NCBI RefSeq assembly: GCF_030063415.1
Contig: NZ_JASITA010000016.1
Coordinates: forward strand, 103,357 to 167,356
From: Streptomyces sp. H27-C3
Lineage (GTDB): Bacteria; Actinomycetota; Actinomycetes; Streptomycetales; Streptomycetaceae
DNA length: 64,000 nucleotides
Direction: 5' to 3'
Part shown: positions 25,880 to 34,078 of the stretch, piece by piece
Layout of the letters: each line of letters opens with the position of its first letter
Position numbering within the stretch: the stretch's first letter is position 1
Notes under the pieces: generated by a model
The model's database searches: none
What the model saw: the letters and a program-made list of their open reading frames with translations, nothing else
What the model was told of the DNA's origin: nothing
Position numbers and translations under genes: made by a program

Positions 25880-26086
25880 ATGACCGCTCGCACCCCTGAC
25901 GCCGAGCCGCTGCTGACCCCGGCTGAGGTCGCCACGATGTTCCGCGTGGACCCTAAGACGGTCACTCGCTGGGCAAAGGCTGGCAAGCTCACGTCCATCC
26001 GCACGCTTGGTGGACACCGGCGTTACCGCGAGGCAGAGGTCCGCGCGCTGCTTGCGGGTATTCCGCAGCAGCGCAGCGAGGCCTGA
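25880..26086 (+). CDS. bldC: Developmental regulator BldC (MerR-like DNA-binding domain)
   Basis: BldC is a 68-residue MerR-type winged helix that binds DNA cooperatively at direct repeats and holds back premature sporulation. Visible motifs are LLTPAEVATMFRVDPKTVTRW for the HTH and KLTSIRTLGGHRRYREAEVR for the wing. There is no effector-binding or coiled-coil domain, as expected for this family. Start ATG 25880 has a strong GAGGAGG sequence upstream. Two hairpins follow the stop. Confidence 0.97.
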   Translation: MTARTPDAEPLLTPAEVATMFRVDPKTVTRWAKAGKLTSIRTLGGHRRYREAEVRALLAGIPQQRSEA

Positions 26087-26172
26087 ACAACCGCATGACC
26101 CGCACAACCCCGTATTGACGGGCATCTTCCGGGCCCCCCAACCCGGAAAGCCCATTTGAGCACCACACGGCA

Positions 26173-26260
26173 GGAGTCCGCCCCAACGGACTCCACATCC
26201 ATGCAGCACGGGTGCGCCGTCGATCGCGCTGGACTCCGCCGGGTCCAGCGCGATCTTTTT
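26173..26260 (+). terminator. bldC terminators
   Basis: A small hairpin GGAGTCCG/CGGACTCC spans 26173-26194. A perfect 13-bp stem (26222-26234 with 26243-26255) follows and is backed by TTTTT, a classical intrinsic terminator. Confidence 0.9.
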
Positions 26261-26581
26261 ATGCCCTGAGCCAGGCTCTCCGTCATGTCCTGAGCGCGTC
26301 CCGGGCGGTCGCTGTGACCTGCGAAGCGACCTCGCGTCGGCCGGTTCCGGGGGTCCCGCGGACCGTCCCGCGGACGCCTGGCCGCGACCCCGCACCCTCC
26401 CGCACCCGACCCTCCGGCGGCCTCCGCAGGCTGGTGCAATTGCACATATTAAATTGACCTGTTGTAGGAGGGGAGTAAGTCGACCCGCTCCCGAAACTCT
26501 TTCGGTGACTCCCGTCACACAGCGAAACTCTTGCCAACTCCGAGCCTGCCACTGATGGGTGAGGCTGTGCAGCGCCGTTCG
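26261..26581. other. Non-coding gap with an AT-rich palindrome patch
   Basis: No gene is supported on either strand. The patch 26430-26520 stands out: GTGCAATTGCAC (26434-26445) is a perfect palindrome, followed by ATATTAAATTGACC, a GGAGGGGAG run, and two small hairpins CCGAAA/TTTCGG (26491-26505) and GTGAC/GTCAC (26505-26518). Confidence 0.5.
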
Positions 26582-26755
26582 TCACCGGGGCGGGGGACTT
26601 TCGTCCCGGGACGGCTCGTGCTCCATGGCGAGCCGCAGGAGGCGGTGGCAGATCGGGCAGTGTCTGGTGAGGTGCCGATAGCCCCACGCGGCCGCCAGAT
26701 GGGCACGCAGCAGTGCGCGCGTCTCATGCCTGACCCTGACTTCGGATGCCGCCAT
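26582..26755 (-). CDS. DUF6274-type small protein with HCPICH motif
   Basis: This is a 57-residue protein too short for most gene callers. It is helical and basic at the N-terminus (ASEVRVRHETRALLRAHLAAA). A zinc-knuckle-like RHLTRHCPICHRLLRL follows, then a polar tail. ATG 26755 has GGAGGTG upstream, a strong Shine-Dalgarno. I recall this family (DUF6274) from Streptomyces genomes near bldC; function is unknown. The neighbouring plus-strand open frames are shadows. Confidence 0.75.
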   Translation of the reverse strand: MAASEVRVRHETRALLRAHLAAAWGYRHLTRHCPICHRLLRLAMEHEPSRDESPPPR

Positions 26756-26833
26756 GCGCCACCTCCGGTGCTGGCCCCCCTGAGGCCCTGTTGTTCTGGG
26801 TACCGGCTGGTGGCTGACGGCGTCAAGACGCAA

Positions 26834-26865
26834 GAAGGCCCGGATCCTTGCGGATCCGGGCCTTC
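26834..26865 (-). terminator. Terminator of tRNA-Asp
   Basis: A perfect 14-bp stem (26834-26847 with 26852-26865) with a 4-nt loop follows the minus-strand tRNA-Asp. Confidence 0.88.
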
Positions 26866-26881
26866 CCTCACTGCTTCACTG

Positions 26882-26956
26882 CGGTCCTGACGGGATTTGA
26901 ACCCGCGGCCTCCACCTTGACAGGGTGGCGAGCACTCCAAGCTGCTCCACAGGACC
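26882..26956 (-). tRNA. tRNA-Asp(GTC), copy 1
   Basis: Acceptor GGTCCTG/CAGGACC, T-loop TTCAAAT, and anticodon stem CCACC/GGTGG around CTGTCAA give anticodon GTC. It has the same sequence as the copy at 33811-33885. CCA is not encoded. Confidence 0.95.
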
Positions 26957-27049
26957 TTGATTCGCTTCGCCGTACTGCGCGGCGCTGCGAAGACAGACTG
27001 TACAGCAGGTCAGAGGGTGCGGTCGAACTCGCTCCCGGTGAAGGTTCCG

Positions 27050-30000
27050 TTACGGCGCCAGGGCGTCGATCGCCTTCATGATCCGCTTGTCGGAGATGGT
27101 CTGCGCGGTGCCCAGGGCGTGCGCGAAGTAGCTCACCCGCAGCTCCTCGATCATCCAGCGGACGTCCAGCACCTCCCGCGGAACGGGCCTGCCCTGCGGC
27201 ATCTGTTCCAGCAGCCAGGCGTACTCGTCCTGCATCTCGTGGACCTTCTCCATGCGCGTCGTGTCGCGCTGCACGGCCGTCGGCATCTGCTGGAGCCGGC
27301 GGTCCACCGCGACGAGATAGCGCATCAGGTCGGGCAGCCTGCGCAGCCCCGTCTTCGTGACGAAGCCGGGCGGCACGAGGATCGCCAACTGGTCGCGTAC
27401 GTCGCTGAGGTTGTTGACCAGGACCAGGCTCGTAGAGGCCTTCAGTCGGCGCTCACAGGCCTGCCAGGCGGCCAGGATCTGCTGCACCTGGTTCACCGTC
27501 CGCACGGTCGCGTCCACGAGGTCGGCGCGCACCTTGTCGTACAGCTTCCGGAAGGACTCCTCGTCCCAGGCCGGACCGCCGTGGTCCGCGATCAGCTTGT
27601 CGGCGGCGGCCGTCGCGCAGTCCTCGAAGAGCGCCTGGATCGAGCCGTGCGGATTGCGGGACAGTGCCAGCTTGTGCTGGTTGGAGAGCTTGTCCGAGGC
27701 GAACTTCGCCGGGTTCACCGGGATGTTGAGCAGGATGAGCCCGCGGGTGCCCCGCCACATCGCCTGCTGCTGCTCCGCCTCGGTGTCGAAGAGGCGTACG
27801 GCGACACTCTCACCCAGATCGACCAGCGCCGGATACGCCTTGACCGGTTGCCCCGCCCTGCGGGTCTCGAAGACGCGGCTCAGCGAGCCGATCGTCCAGT
27901 CCGTCAGCCCCGTGCGTTCGATGGACTCGCCCGTCGGCCCCGGCGTCGCCGCCGCGGCCTGGGAGAGCGCCTTGCGGGCCTTGGGCCTGAGCGAGAGCCT
28001 GAGCGCTTCCAGGTCCTTGTCCTCGGCGAGCTTCTCGCGCCGCTCGTCGATGATCCGGAACGTGATCTTCAAGTGGTCCGGGACCCGGTCCAGATCGAAG
28101 TCCTCGCCGGAGACGGGCACCCCGACCATCCGCTTGAGCTCACGCGCCAGCGTCAGCGGCAGCGGCTCCTGGAGGGGCACGGCCCGGTCCAGGAAGGCCC
28201 CCGCGTAGTTCGGCGCGGGCACGTAGTGGCGGCGGATCGGCTTGGGCAGGGAGCGGATCAGCTCGGTGACCACTTCCTCGCGCAGGCCGGGGATCTGCCA
28301 GTCGAAGCCGTCGGACGTGACCTGGTTGAGGACCTGGAGCGGGATGTGGACGGTCACGCCGTCCGCGTCCGCGCCCGGCTCGAACTGATAGGTCACCCGG
28401 AACTTGAGCTTCCCCTGGCGCCAGGAGTCCGGGTAGTCGTCCTTGGAGACGTCCCCGGCCTTCTCGTTGATGAGCATCGAGCGCTCGAAGTCGAGCGCGT
28501 CGGGCTCCTCGCGCCGCTTGGTCTTCCACCACGAGTCGAAGTGCGCGCCGGACACGATGTGTTCGGGGATGCGCTGGTCGTAGAAGTCGAAGAGCGTCTC
28601 GTCGTCCACCAGGATGTCGCGGCGCCGCGCCCGGTGCTCCAGCTCCTCGACCTCGGTCAGGAGCTTGCGGTTGTCGTGGAAGAACTGGTGCGTGGTGCGC
28701 CAGTCGCCCTCGACGAGCGCGTTGCGGATGAAGAGATCACGGCTCGTCTCCGCGTCGATCCGCCCGAAGTTGACCTTGCGCTGGGCGACGATCGGCACGC
28801 CGTACAGCGTGACCTTCTCGTACGCCATGACGGCCGCCTGGTCCTTCTCCCAGTGCGGCTCGCTGTACGTGTGCTTGAGCAGATGCCCGGCGATCGGCTC
28901 GATCCACTCCGGCTCGACCTTCGCGTTGACCCGCGCCCACAGGCGGGAGGTCTCGACCAGCTCGGCGGACATGATGAAGCGCGGCTGCTTCTTGAAGAGC
29001 GACGAGCCGGGGAAGATCGCGAACTTGGCGTTGCGGGCGCCCACGTACTCGTTCTTCTCGGTGTCCTTCAGCCCGATGTGCGACAGCAGACCGGCCAGCA
29101 GCGAGGTGTGGACGGCCTGCTCCGGCGCGTCCTCCTCGTTGACATGGATGTCCATCTGCTTGGCGACCGTGCGCAGCTGCGCGTAGATGTCCTGCCATTC
29201 GCGAATGCGCAGGAAGTTGAGGTACTCCGTCTTGCACATCCGGCGGAAGTTGGACGAACCGCGTTCCTTCTGCTGCTCGCGGATGTACCGCCACATGTTG
29301 AGGAAGGCGAGGAAGTCGCTCGTCTCGTCCTTGAAGCGGGCGTGCTGCTGGTCGGCCTGGGTCTGCTTCTCGGCAGGGCGCTCCCGCGGGTCCTGAATGG
29401 AGAGCGCGGCCGCGATCACCATGACTTCGCGTACGCAACCATTTTTGTCGGCCTCGATGACCATCCGGGCCAGCCGCGGGTCGACCGGCAGCTGGGAGAG
29501 CTTGCGGCCCAGCCCGGTCAGCCGCTTCTTGGGATCCTTCTGCGCGGGATCCAGCGCGCCGAGCTCCTGGAGGAGCTGGATGCCGTCGCGGATGTTGCGG
29601 TGGTCCGGCGGATCGATGAAGGGGAACTTCTCGATCTCGCCCAGGCCGGCCGCGGTCATCTGCAGGATGACCGAGGCCAGGTTCGTACGGAGGATCTCGG
29701 GGTCCGTGAACTCCGGACGGGTGACGAAGTCGTCCTCCGAGTAGAGCCGGATGCAGATGCCGTCGGACGTACGGCCGCAGCGGCCCTTGCGCTGGTTGGC
29801 GCTGGCCTGGCTGACCCGCTCGATCGGCAGCCGCTGCACCTTCGTGCGATGGCTGTAGCGCGAGATACGGGCGGTGCCGGGGTCGATCACGTACTTGATG
29901 CCGGGGACGGTCAGGGACGTCTCGGCCACATTGGTGGCGAGGACGATCCGGCGGCCCGTGTGGCGCTGGAACACGCGGTGCTGCTCGGCGTGCGAGAGGC

Positions 30001-30970
30001 GCGCGTACAGCGGGAGGACCTCGGTGTGGCGCAGGTTCCGCTTGTTGAGCGCGTCCGCGGTGTCACGGATCTCGCGCTCGCCGGAGAGAAAGACCAGGAC
30101 ATCGCCGGGGCCCTCGTGCTGGAGCTCGTCGACGGCGTCCGCGATCGCGCTGATCTGGTCGCGGTCGACATCGTCGCTGTCGTCTTCGAGAAGCGGCCGG
30201 TAGCGGACCTCGACCGGATACGTACGACCGCTGACCTCGACGATCGGGGCATCGCTGAAATGCCGGGAGAAGCGCTGCGGGTCGATCGTCGCCGAGGTGA
30301 TGACGACCTTGAGATCCGGGCGCTTGGGTAGCAGCCTGGCCAGATAACCGAGCAGGAAGTCGATGTTGAGGGACCGCTCGTGGGCCTCGTCGATGATGAT
30401 CGTGTCGTACGCGAGCAGCTCGCGGTCCGTCTGGATCTCGGCGAGCAGGATGCCGTCCGTCATCAGCTTGACGAAGGTCGCGTCCCGGTTGACCTGATCG
30501 GTGAACCGCACCTTCCAGCCGACCGCCTCACCGAGCGGCGTATCGAGCTCGTCGGCGATGCGCTCGGCGACGGTACGGGCGGCGATACGGCGGGGCTGGG
30601 TGTGGCCGATCATGCCCTTCACCCCACGCCCCAGCTCCATACAGATCTTGGGGATCTGCGTGGTCTTGCCGGAGCCGGTCTCGCCCGCGACGATCACGAC
30701 CTGGTGGTCCCTGATCGCCGCCGCGATGTCGTCCTTGCGCTGGCTGACCGGCAGCTCTTCGGGATACGTGATCTTGGGCATGCGGGCAGCACGCTGCGCC
30801 AGCCGGGCGGCGGACTTCCCGGCCTCGGCCGCGATTTCGTCCAGTGCGGCCTGCTGGGCCTCGGGGTTACGGATGCGACGGGCGCCGTCGAGACGGCGGC
30901 CGAGCCGGTGGGCGTCGCGGAGCGGCAGCCCTCCGAGCACGGGCTGGAGGTCGGCAAAGGAAGTAGACAT
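27050..30970 (-). CDS. hrpA: ATP-dependent RNA helicase HrpA
   Basis: A 1306-residue DEAH-box helicase. Walker A is GETGSGKTT (96-104), the DEAH box is at 194-197, TSATID and QRKGRCGR follow. The C-terminal half holds the HrpA-specific region (DUF3418-like) with YPALVDLGESVAVRLFDTEAE. HrpA enzymes act in mRNA processing and rescue of collided ribosomes in other bacteria. The start is ATG 30970. The opposite strand stays open for long stretches because of codon bias and is not a gene. Confidence 0.95.
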   Translation of the reverse strand: MSTSFADLQPVLGGLPLRDAHRLGRRLDGARRIRNPEAQQAALDEIAAEAGKSAARLAQRAARMPKITYPEELPVSQRKDDIAAAIRDHQVVIVAGETGSGKTTQIPKICMELGRGVKGMIGHTQPRRIAARTVAERIADELDTPLGEAVGWKVRFTDQVNRDATFVKLMTDGILLAEIQTDRELLAYDTIIIDEAHERSLNIDFLLGYLARLLPKRPDLKVVITSATIDPQRFSRHFSDAPIVEVSGRTYPVEVRYRPLLEDDSDDVDRDQISAIADAVDELQHEGPGDVLVFLSGEREIRDTADALNKRNLRHTEVLPLYARLSHAEQHRVFQRHTGRRIVLATNVAETSLTVPGIKYVIDPGTARISRYSHRTKVQRLPIERVSQASANQRKGRCGRTSDGICIRLYSEDDFVTRPEFTDPEILRTNLASVILQMTAAGLGEIEKFPFIDPPDHRNIRDGIQLLQELGALDPAQKDPKKRLTGLGRKLSQLPVDPRLARMVIEADKNGCVREVMVIAAALSIQDPRERPAEKQTQADQQHARFKDETSDFLAFLNMWRYIREQQKERGSSNFRRMCKTEYLNFLRIREWQDIYAQLRTVAKQMDIHVNEEDAPEQAVHTSLLAGLLSHIGLKDTEKNEYVGARNAKFAIFPGSSLFKKQPRFIMSAELVETSRLWARVNAKVEPEWIEPIAGHLLKHTYSEPHWEKDQAAVMAYEKVTLYGVPIVAQRKVNFGRIDAETSRDLFIRNALVEGDWRTTHQFFHDNRKLLTEVEELEHRARRRDILVDDETLFDFYDQRIPEHIVSGAHFDSWWKTKRREEPDALDFERSMLINEKAGDVSKDDYPDSWRQGKLKFRVTYQFEPGADADGVTVHIPLQVLNQVTSDGFDWQIPGLREEVVTELIRSLPKPIRRHYVPAPNYAGAFLDRAVPLQEPLPLTLARELKRMVGVPVSGEDFDLDRVPDHLKITFRIIDERREKLAEDKDLEALRLSLRPKARKALSQAAAATPGPTGESIERTGLTDWTIGSLSRVFETRRAGQPVKAYPALVDLGESVAVRLFDTEAEQQQAMWRGTRGLILLNIPVNPAKFASDKLSNQHKLALSRNPHGSIQALFEDCATAAADKLIADHGGPAWDEESFRKLYDKVRADLVDATVRTVNQVQQILAAWQACERRLKASTSLVLVNNLSDVRDQLAILVPPGFVTKTGLRRLPDLMRYLVAVDRRLQQMPTAVQRDTTRMEKVHEMQDEYAWLLEQMPQGRPVPREVLDVRWMIEELRVSYFAHALGTAQTISDKRIMKAIDALAP

Positions 30971-31140
30971 ACCTGACTCAGGATCTCACCCGCCGCTCAC
31001 GAGTGGCGAACCCATTTTTCGCGGTGGCCGTTTCGCGTCGGTTTGGACCCGGGACATACGGCCGCCCGCGCAGCATCTAGTCTTTCCGGACGCGTACGCA
31101 CCCGCGCACCCCGCGCGCCCACCGAGGAGAGGCCGAGCCC

Positions 31141-31686
31141 ATGCCCCGTGCCGGCACTCCTCGACGGGGCGGCGTGGCGACGGTGAGTGTGCTGCGGCAA
31201 CGTGGCGCGGTCGCCGTGAGTGTGCTGCTGGGTGCGCTGCTCGCGCTGCTGATGTGCTCGGGGGCGACGGGGGCGGGTACGTCGACGGTTACGTCGGCCG
31301 GGTCCGCGACGGGACTCGCCCCATGGGCCGACGCGGCTGCCGCGACGGCCGACGCCGGGGCTGTCTCCGCAGCTGCCGCGGGCGTCCCGGTGGCCTTGCC
31401 AGGGCCCGCAGCCGCGACGCCCGGCGTGGTCGGCCTCCCGGCCGCCGCCGTCGGGGACCAGCAGGTGCCCGGCTGCGGTGAGAGCCCCGGGGGCGACAGT
31501 GGGACGGGCCCGGGGACCCCGGCGCGAGGCTCCTCCTCGTACGAGCTGCTGCACGCCCTGTACGACGCCCGCGCCGCCTCGGGGCCGTGGGGTGCCGACC
31601 CCGTGCTGCCGGCCGCCGAACCCGACCGCGGGCCGCTGCCGCTCGACCCGCCGTCCCCGATAGATCTCTCCGTCCTGCGCGTCTAG
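31141..31686 (+). CDS. Hypothetical Ala/Gly-rich exported protein
   Basis: The 181-residue protein has a positively charged start and one hydrophobic segment (about 23-41, VSVLLGALLALLMCSGATG), which is a signal peptide, anchor or lipobox-like site at Cys39. The rest is Ala/Gly/Pro-rich with a short conserved-looking SSYELLHALYDARAASGPWG near residue 130. No known domain is seen. A GAGGAGAGG stretch upstream supports ATG 31141. It diverges from hrpA. Confidence 0.6.
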   Translation: MPRAGTPRRGGVATVSVLRQRGAVAVSVLLGALLALLMCSGATGAGTSTVTSAGSATGLAPWADAAAATADAGAVSAAAAGVPVALPGPAAATPGVVGLPAAAVGDQQVPGCGESPGGDSGTGPGTPARGSSSYELLHALYDARAASGPWGADPVLPAAEPDRGPLPLDPPSPIDLSVLRV

Positions 31687-31992
31687 GCCTCACCCGCCTC
31701 AGGGCCGCATCACCGAGCCGAGCCGCGTAACCGGGCCGACATCGACACGCAGGCCGGGGCCTGGCCCGACGTACGAGCCGGTACTGCCGGCGCACGGCAG
31801 GTCCCCGTACGGCAGATCCCGCACGGGCAGGCCCGCGCGCGGACCGTCCGCACGCGCACCCCGCGCCCGGCACTGCTCGCGGTCCCGGTCCGCGCCGTCC
31901 CGTCCGCCCGGCAGCTGTCCGTGCCCCCCCTCATATCCCATGCCTCCGGCGCCCAACGCGCCCGCATCCCGTTCAGGAGTACCGGAACACCC
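31687..31992. other. GC-rich gap before the DsbA gene
   Basis: No gene is supported. The plus strand is open from 31921 into the DsbA gene, but the upstream part has no signal and the family N-terminus starts at 31993. The segment contains short CCCGCAC/GCGCGG repeats. An AGGAGT Shine-Dalgarno lies near 31976. Confidence 0.4.
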
Positions 31993-32829
31993 ATGAGCAC
32001 CTCCGAGCGCAAGACCGACAAGACCGAGCCCAAGCCCAAGATCACCCCCAAGATCACCCCCAGGAAGACCTCCCGCCGCGGCCTCGCCATCGGCGCGGGT
32101 GTCGCCGCCGCGGCGATCCTCCTCGGCGTGGCCTCGTACCGCGCCACCAAGCCCGAGGCCGCATCCTCGGCCGCCGCCGACGACTCCCCGGCCGCCGAGG
32201 TGTCCGCCGACCCGCGGGCCGGCGTCTATCCCGAGCTGGCGAAGCTCGCCAGGCGCGACGCCAAGGACTCGCTCGCGCAGGGCCGGGCGGACGCGCCCGT
32301 CGTCCTCATCGAGTACGCCGACTTCAAGTGCGGCTACTGCGGGAAGTTCGCCCGCGACACCGAGCCCGACCTGGTGAAGAAGTACGTCGACAACGGCACC
32401 CTGCGCATCGAGTGGCGCAACTTCCCCATCTTCGGCAAGGAGTCCGACGCGGCGGCCCGCGGCGCCTGGGCCGCAGGCAGGCAGGACCGCTTCTGGCAGT
32501 TCCACGCCGCCGCGTACGCGGACGGCGCGAAGGAGAAGGGCTTCGGCGACGGCCGACTCAAGGCGCTCGCGGAAGAGGCCGGGGTGAGGGATCTCGACCG
32601 TTTCACCGAGGACACCGGGAGCGAGGCCGCCAAGTCGGCGGTGAAGGCGGACCAGGACGAGGCGTACCGACTGGGCGCCACCTCCACGCCGTCCTTCCTC
32701 GTCAACGGCAGGCCGATCGCCGGCGCCCAGCCCGCCGAGGTCTTCACCCAGGCCATCGAGGCGGCGGCCAAGGCCGCGAAGACGGCCAAGGGCGCCGGGC
32801 CTGAGAAGAAGGCGAAGGACGACAAGTGA
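31993..32829 (+). CDS. DsbA-family thiol-disulfide oxidoreductase (membrane-anchored)
   Basis: The 278-residue protein has a Lys/Thr/Pro-rich cytoplasmic start, one transmembrane anchor (about residues 37-52) and an extracytoplasmic thioredoxin-like domain. The active site is C113-G-Y-C116 in EYADFKCGYCGKFA, and the cis-Pro segment is TSTPSFLVNGRPI. It should exchange disulfides in secreted proteins. A Lys-rich tail ends the protein. It overlaps the start of the CcdA gene by four bases, so the reductant supply and oxidoreductase are coupled. Confidence 0.92.
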   Translation: MSTSERKTDKTEPKPKITPKITPRKTSRRGLAIGAGVAAAAILLGVASYRATKPEAASSAAADDSPAAEVSADPRAGVYPELAKLARRDAKDSLAQGRADAPVVLIEYADFKCGYCGKFARDTEPDLVKKYVDNGTLRIEWRNFPIFGKESDAAARGAWAAGRQDRFWQFHAAAYADGAKEKGFGDGRLKALAEEAGVRDLDRFTEDTGSEAAKSAVKADQDEAYRLGATSTPSFLVNGRPIAGAQPAEVFTQAIEAAAKAAKTAKGAGPEKKAKDDK

Positions 32830-33674
32830 GTCCGGATATCGGGTACCTGGCCGCCTTCCTCGGCGGCCTCCTCGCCCTGCTCAGCCCGTGCAGCGCCCTG
32901 CTCCTGCCCGCCTTCTTCGCGTACTCGATCGACTCCACGTCACGCCTGATGGCCAGGACGGGCATCTTCTACGCCGGCCTCGCCAGCACTCTCGTGCCGC
33001 TGGGCGCGGCCGGCTCGTACGCCGGACGGCTCTTCTACGGCCACCGGGACCAACTCGTCCTGTTCGGCGGCTGGCTGATCATCGTGCTCGGCGTCGCCCA
33101 GATCCTCGGCATGGGCTTCGCGTCCCGCCGTATCGCCGCGCTCTCCGGGCGGATCCGGCCGACCACCGCGGTGTCCGTGTACGCACTGGGGGCCGTCTAC
33201 GGGCTGGCCGGTTTCTGCGCCGGACCCATCCTCGGCAGCGTCCTCACCGTCGCGGCCGTCAGCGGCAGCCCGGTCTACGGCGGACTGCTGCTGGCCGTCT
33301 ACGCGCTGGGCATGGCCGTACCGCTGTTCCTGCTCGCACTCCTCTGGGAACGCTTCGACCTGGGCAAGCGGCAGTGGCTGCGGGGGCGGACGCTCACCCT
33401 GGGCCGCTTCGAGCTGCACACCACCTCGCTGCTCTCCGGGCTGTTCTTCATCGTGCTCGGCACGCTCTTCCTCGTCTTCGACGGGACGACGGCCCTGCCG
33501 GGACTGCTCGACGTGGACGACTCGTTCGCGATCGAGGAGTGGGCGAACGGCCTCGGCGAGGCGGTGCCCGACGCTGCGCTGCTGGCCGGTGTGGTGGCCC
33601 TGGCCGGCCTGGTGCTCGCCCTGCGCGCCTGGCGGCGCAGGACGGCGGCGCGGGAGGCGGTGGAGGAGGGATAA
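32826..33674 (+). CDS. ccdA: CcdA-type cytochrome c biogenesis/thiol-transfer membrane protein
   Basis: CcdA carries reducing equivalents across the membrane to extracytoplasmic thiol proteins. About six or seven membrane helices are visible, with the paired redox Cys at C22 (LLSPCSALL) and C131 (GFCAGP). The 282-residue length fits CcdA plus a short soluble tail. GTG 32826 overlaps the DsbA stop (GTGA). No other cytochrome c maturation genes adjoin, so the likely client is the DsbA-like partner. Confidence 0.92.
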   Translation: MSPDIGYLAAFLGGLLALLSPCSALLLPAFFAYSIDSTSRLMARTGIFYAGLASTLVPLGAAGSYAGRLFYGHRDQLVLFGGWLIIVLGVAQILGMGFASRRIAALSGRIRPTTAVSVYALGAVYGLAGFCAGPILGSVLTVAAVSGSPVYGGLLLAVYALGMAVPLFLLALLWERFDLGKRQWLRGRTLTLGRFELHTTSLLSGLFFIVLGTLFLVFDGTTALPGLLDVDDSFAIEEWANGLGEAVPDAALLAGVVALAGLVLALRAWRRRTAAREAVEEG

Positions 33675-33679
33675 CGCGA

Positions 33680-33706
33680 AAGGCCCCGTCCACCGGACGG
33701 GGCCTT
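33680..33706. terminator. Terminator between ccdA and the tRNA operon
   Basis: A 12-bp stem (33680-33691 with 33695-33706) with a 3-nt loop serves ccdA on one strand and the tRNA-Phe end on the other. Confidence 0.85.
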
Positions 33707-33716
33707 CGATGTGTAG

Positions 33717-33790
33717 TGGCTGGGGCCGGGATCGAACCGGCGACCTATCGCTTTTCAGGCGATCGCTCGTACCAACTGAGCTACCCAGCC
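33717..33790 (-). tRNA. tRNA-Phe(GAA)
   Basis: Acceptor GGCTGGG/CCCAGCC, anticodon stem ATCGC/GCGAT around CTGAAAA, T-loop TTCGATC. It is last in the Glu-Asp-Phe minus-strand cluster. Confidence 0.95.
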
Positions 33791-33810
33791 ACGCAGCCTT
33801 ACGGTTGCAG

Positions 33811-33885
33811 CGGTCCTGACGGGATTTGAACCCGCGGCCTCCACCTTGACAGGGTGGCGAGCACTCCAAGCTGCTCCACAGGACC
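33811..33885 (-). tRNA. tRNA-Asp(GTC), copy 2
   Basis: Identical to the tRNA at 26882-26956, with anticodon GTC. It sits between tRNA-Glu and tRNA-Phe. Confidence 0.95.
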
Positions 33886-33892
33886 AAGCGTG

Positions 33893-33913
33893 GTGCGAGA
33901 CTTAGTCTCGCAC
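33893..33913 (-). other. Hairpin between tRNA-Glu and tRNA-Asp
   Basis: GTGCGAGA pairs with TCTCGCAC around CTTAG. It may be a processing signal or a weak terminator inside the tRNA transcript. Confidence 0.55.
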
Positions 33914-33925
33914 ACGATTTGTGCG

Positions 33926-33998
33926 TGCCCCCAACGGGATTCGAACCCGTGCTACCGCCTTGAAAGGGCGGCGTCCTGGGCCACTAGACGATGAGGGC
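33926..33998 (-). tRNA. tRNA-Glu(TTC)
   Basis: Acceptor GCCCTCA/TGGGGGC (one T-G pair), anticodon stem CCGCC/GGCGG around CTTTCAA giving TTC, T-loop TTCGAAT. It is first in the three-tRNA cluster. Confidence 0.94.
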
Positions 33999-34078
33999 TA
34001 AGGGCCCACCTGCGCGCTTCACAGCGCGTCGGGGACTTGAGAAGCATATGGGATGGCGGGAGCTATCGCCAAAACGGT

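Noticed and set aside
26957..30331. Very long open frame on the plus strand opposite hrpA
   Set aside because: It is the reverse complement of a strongly conserved helicase; its composition is the mirror of codon bias and no family motif is seen.
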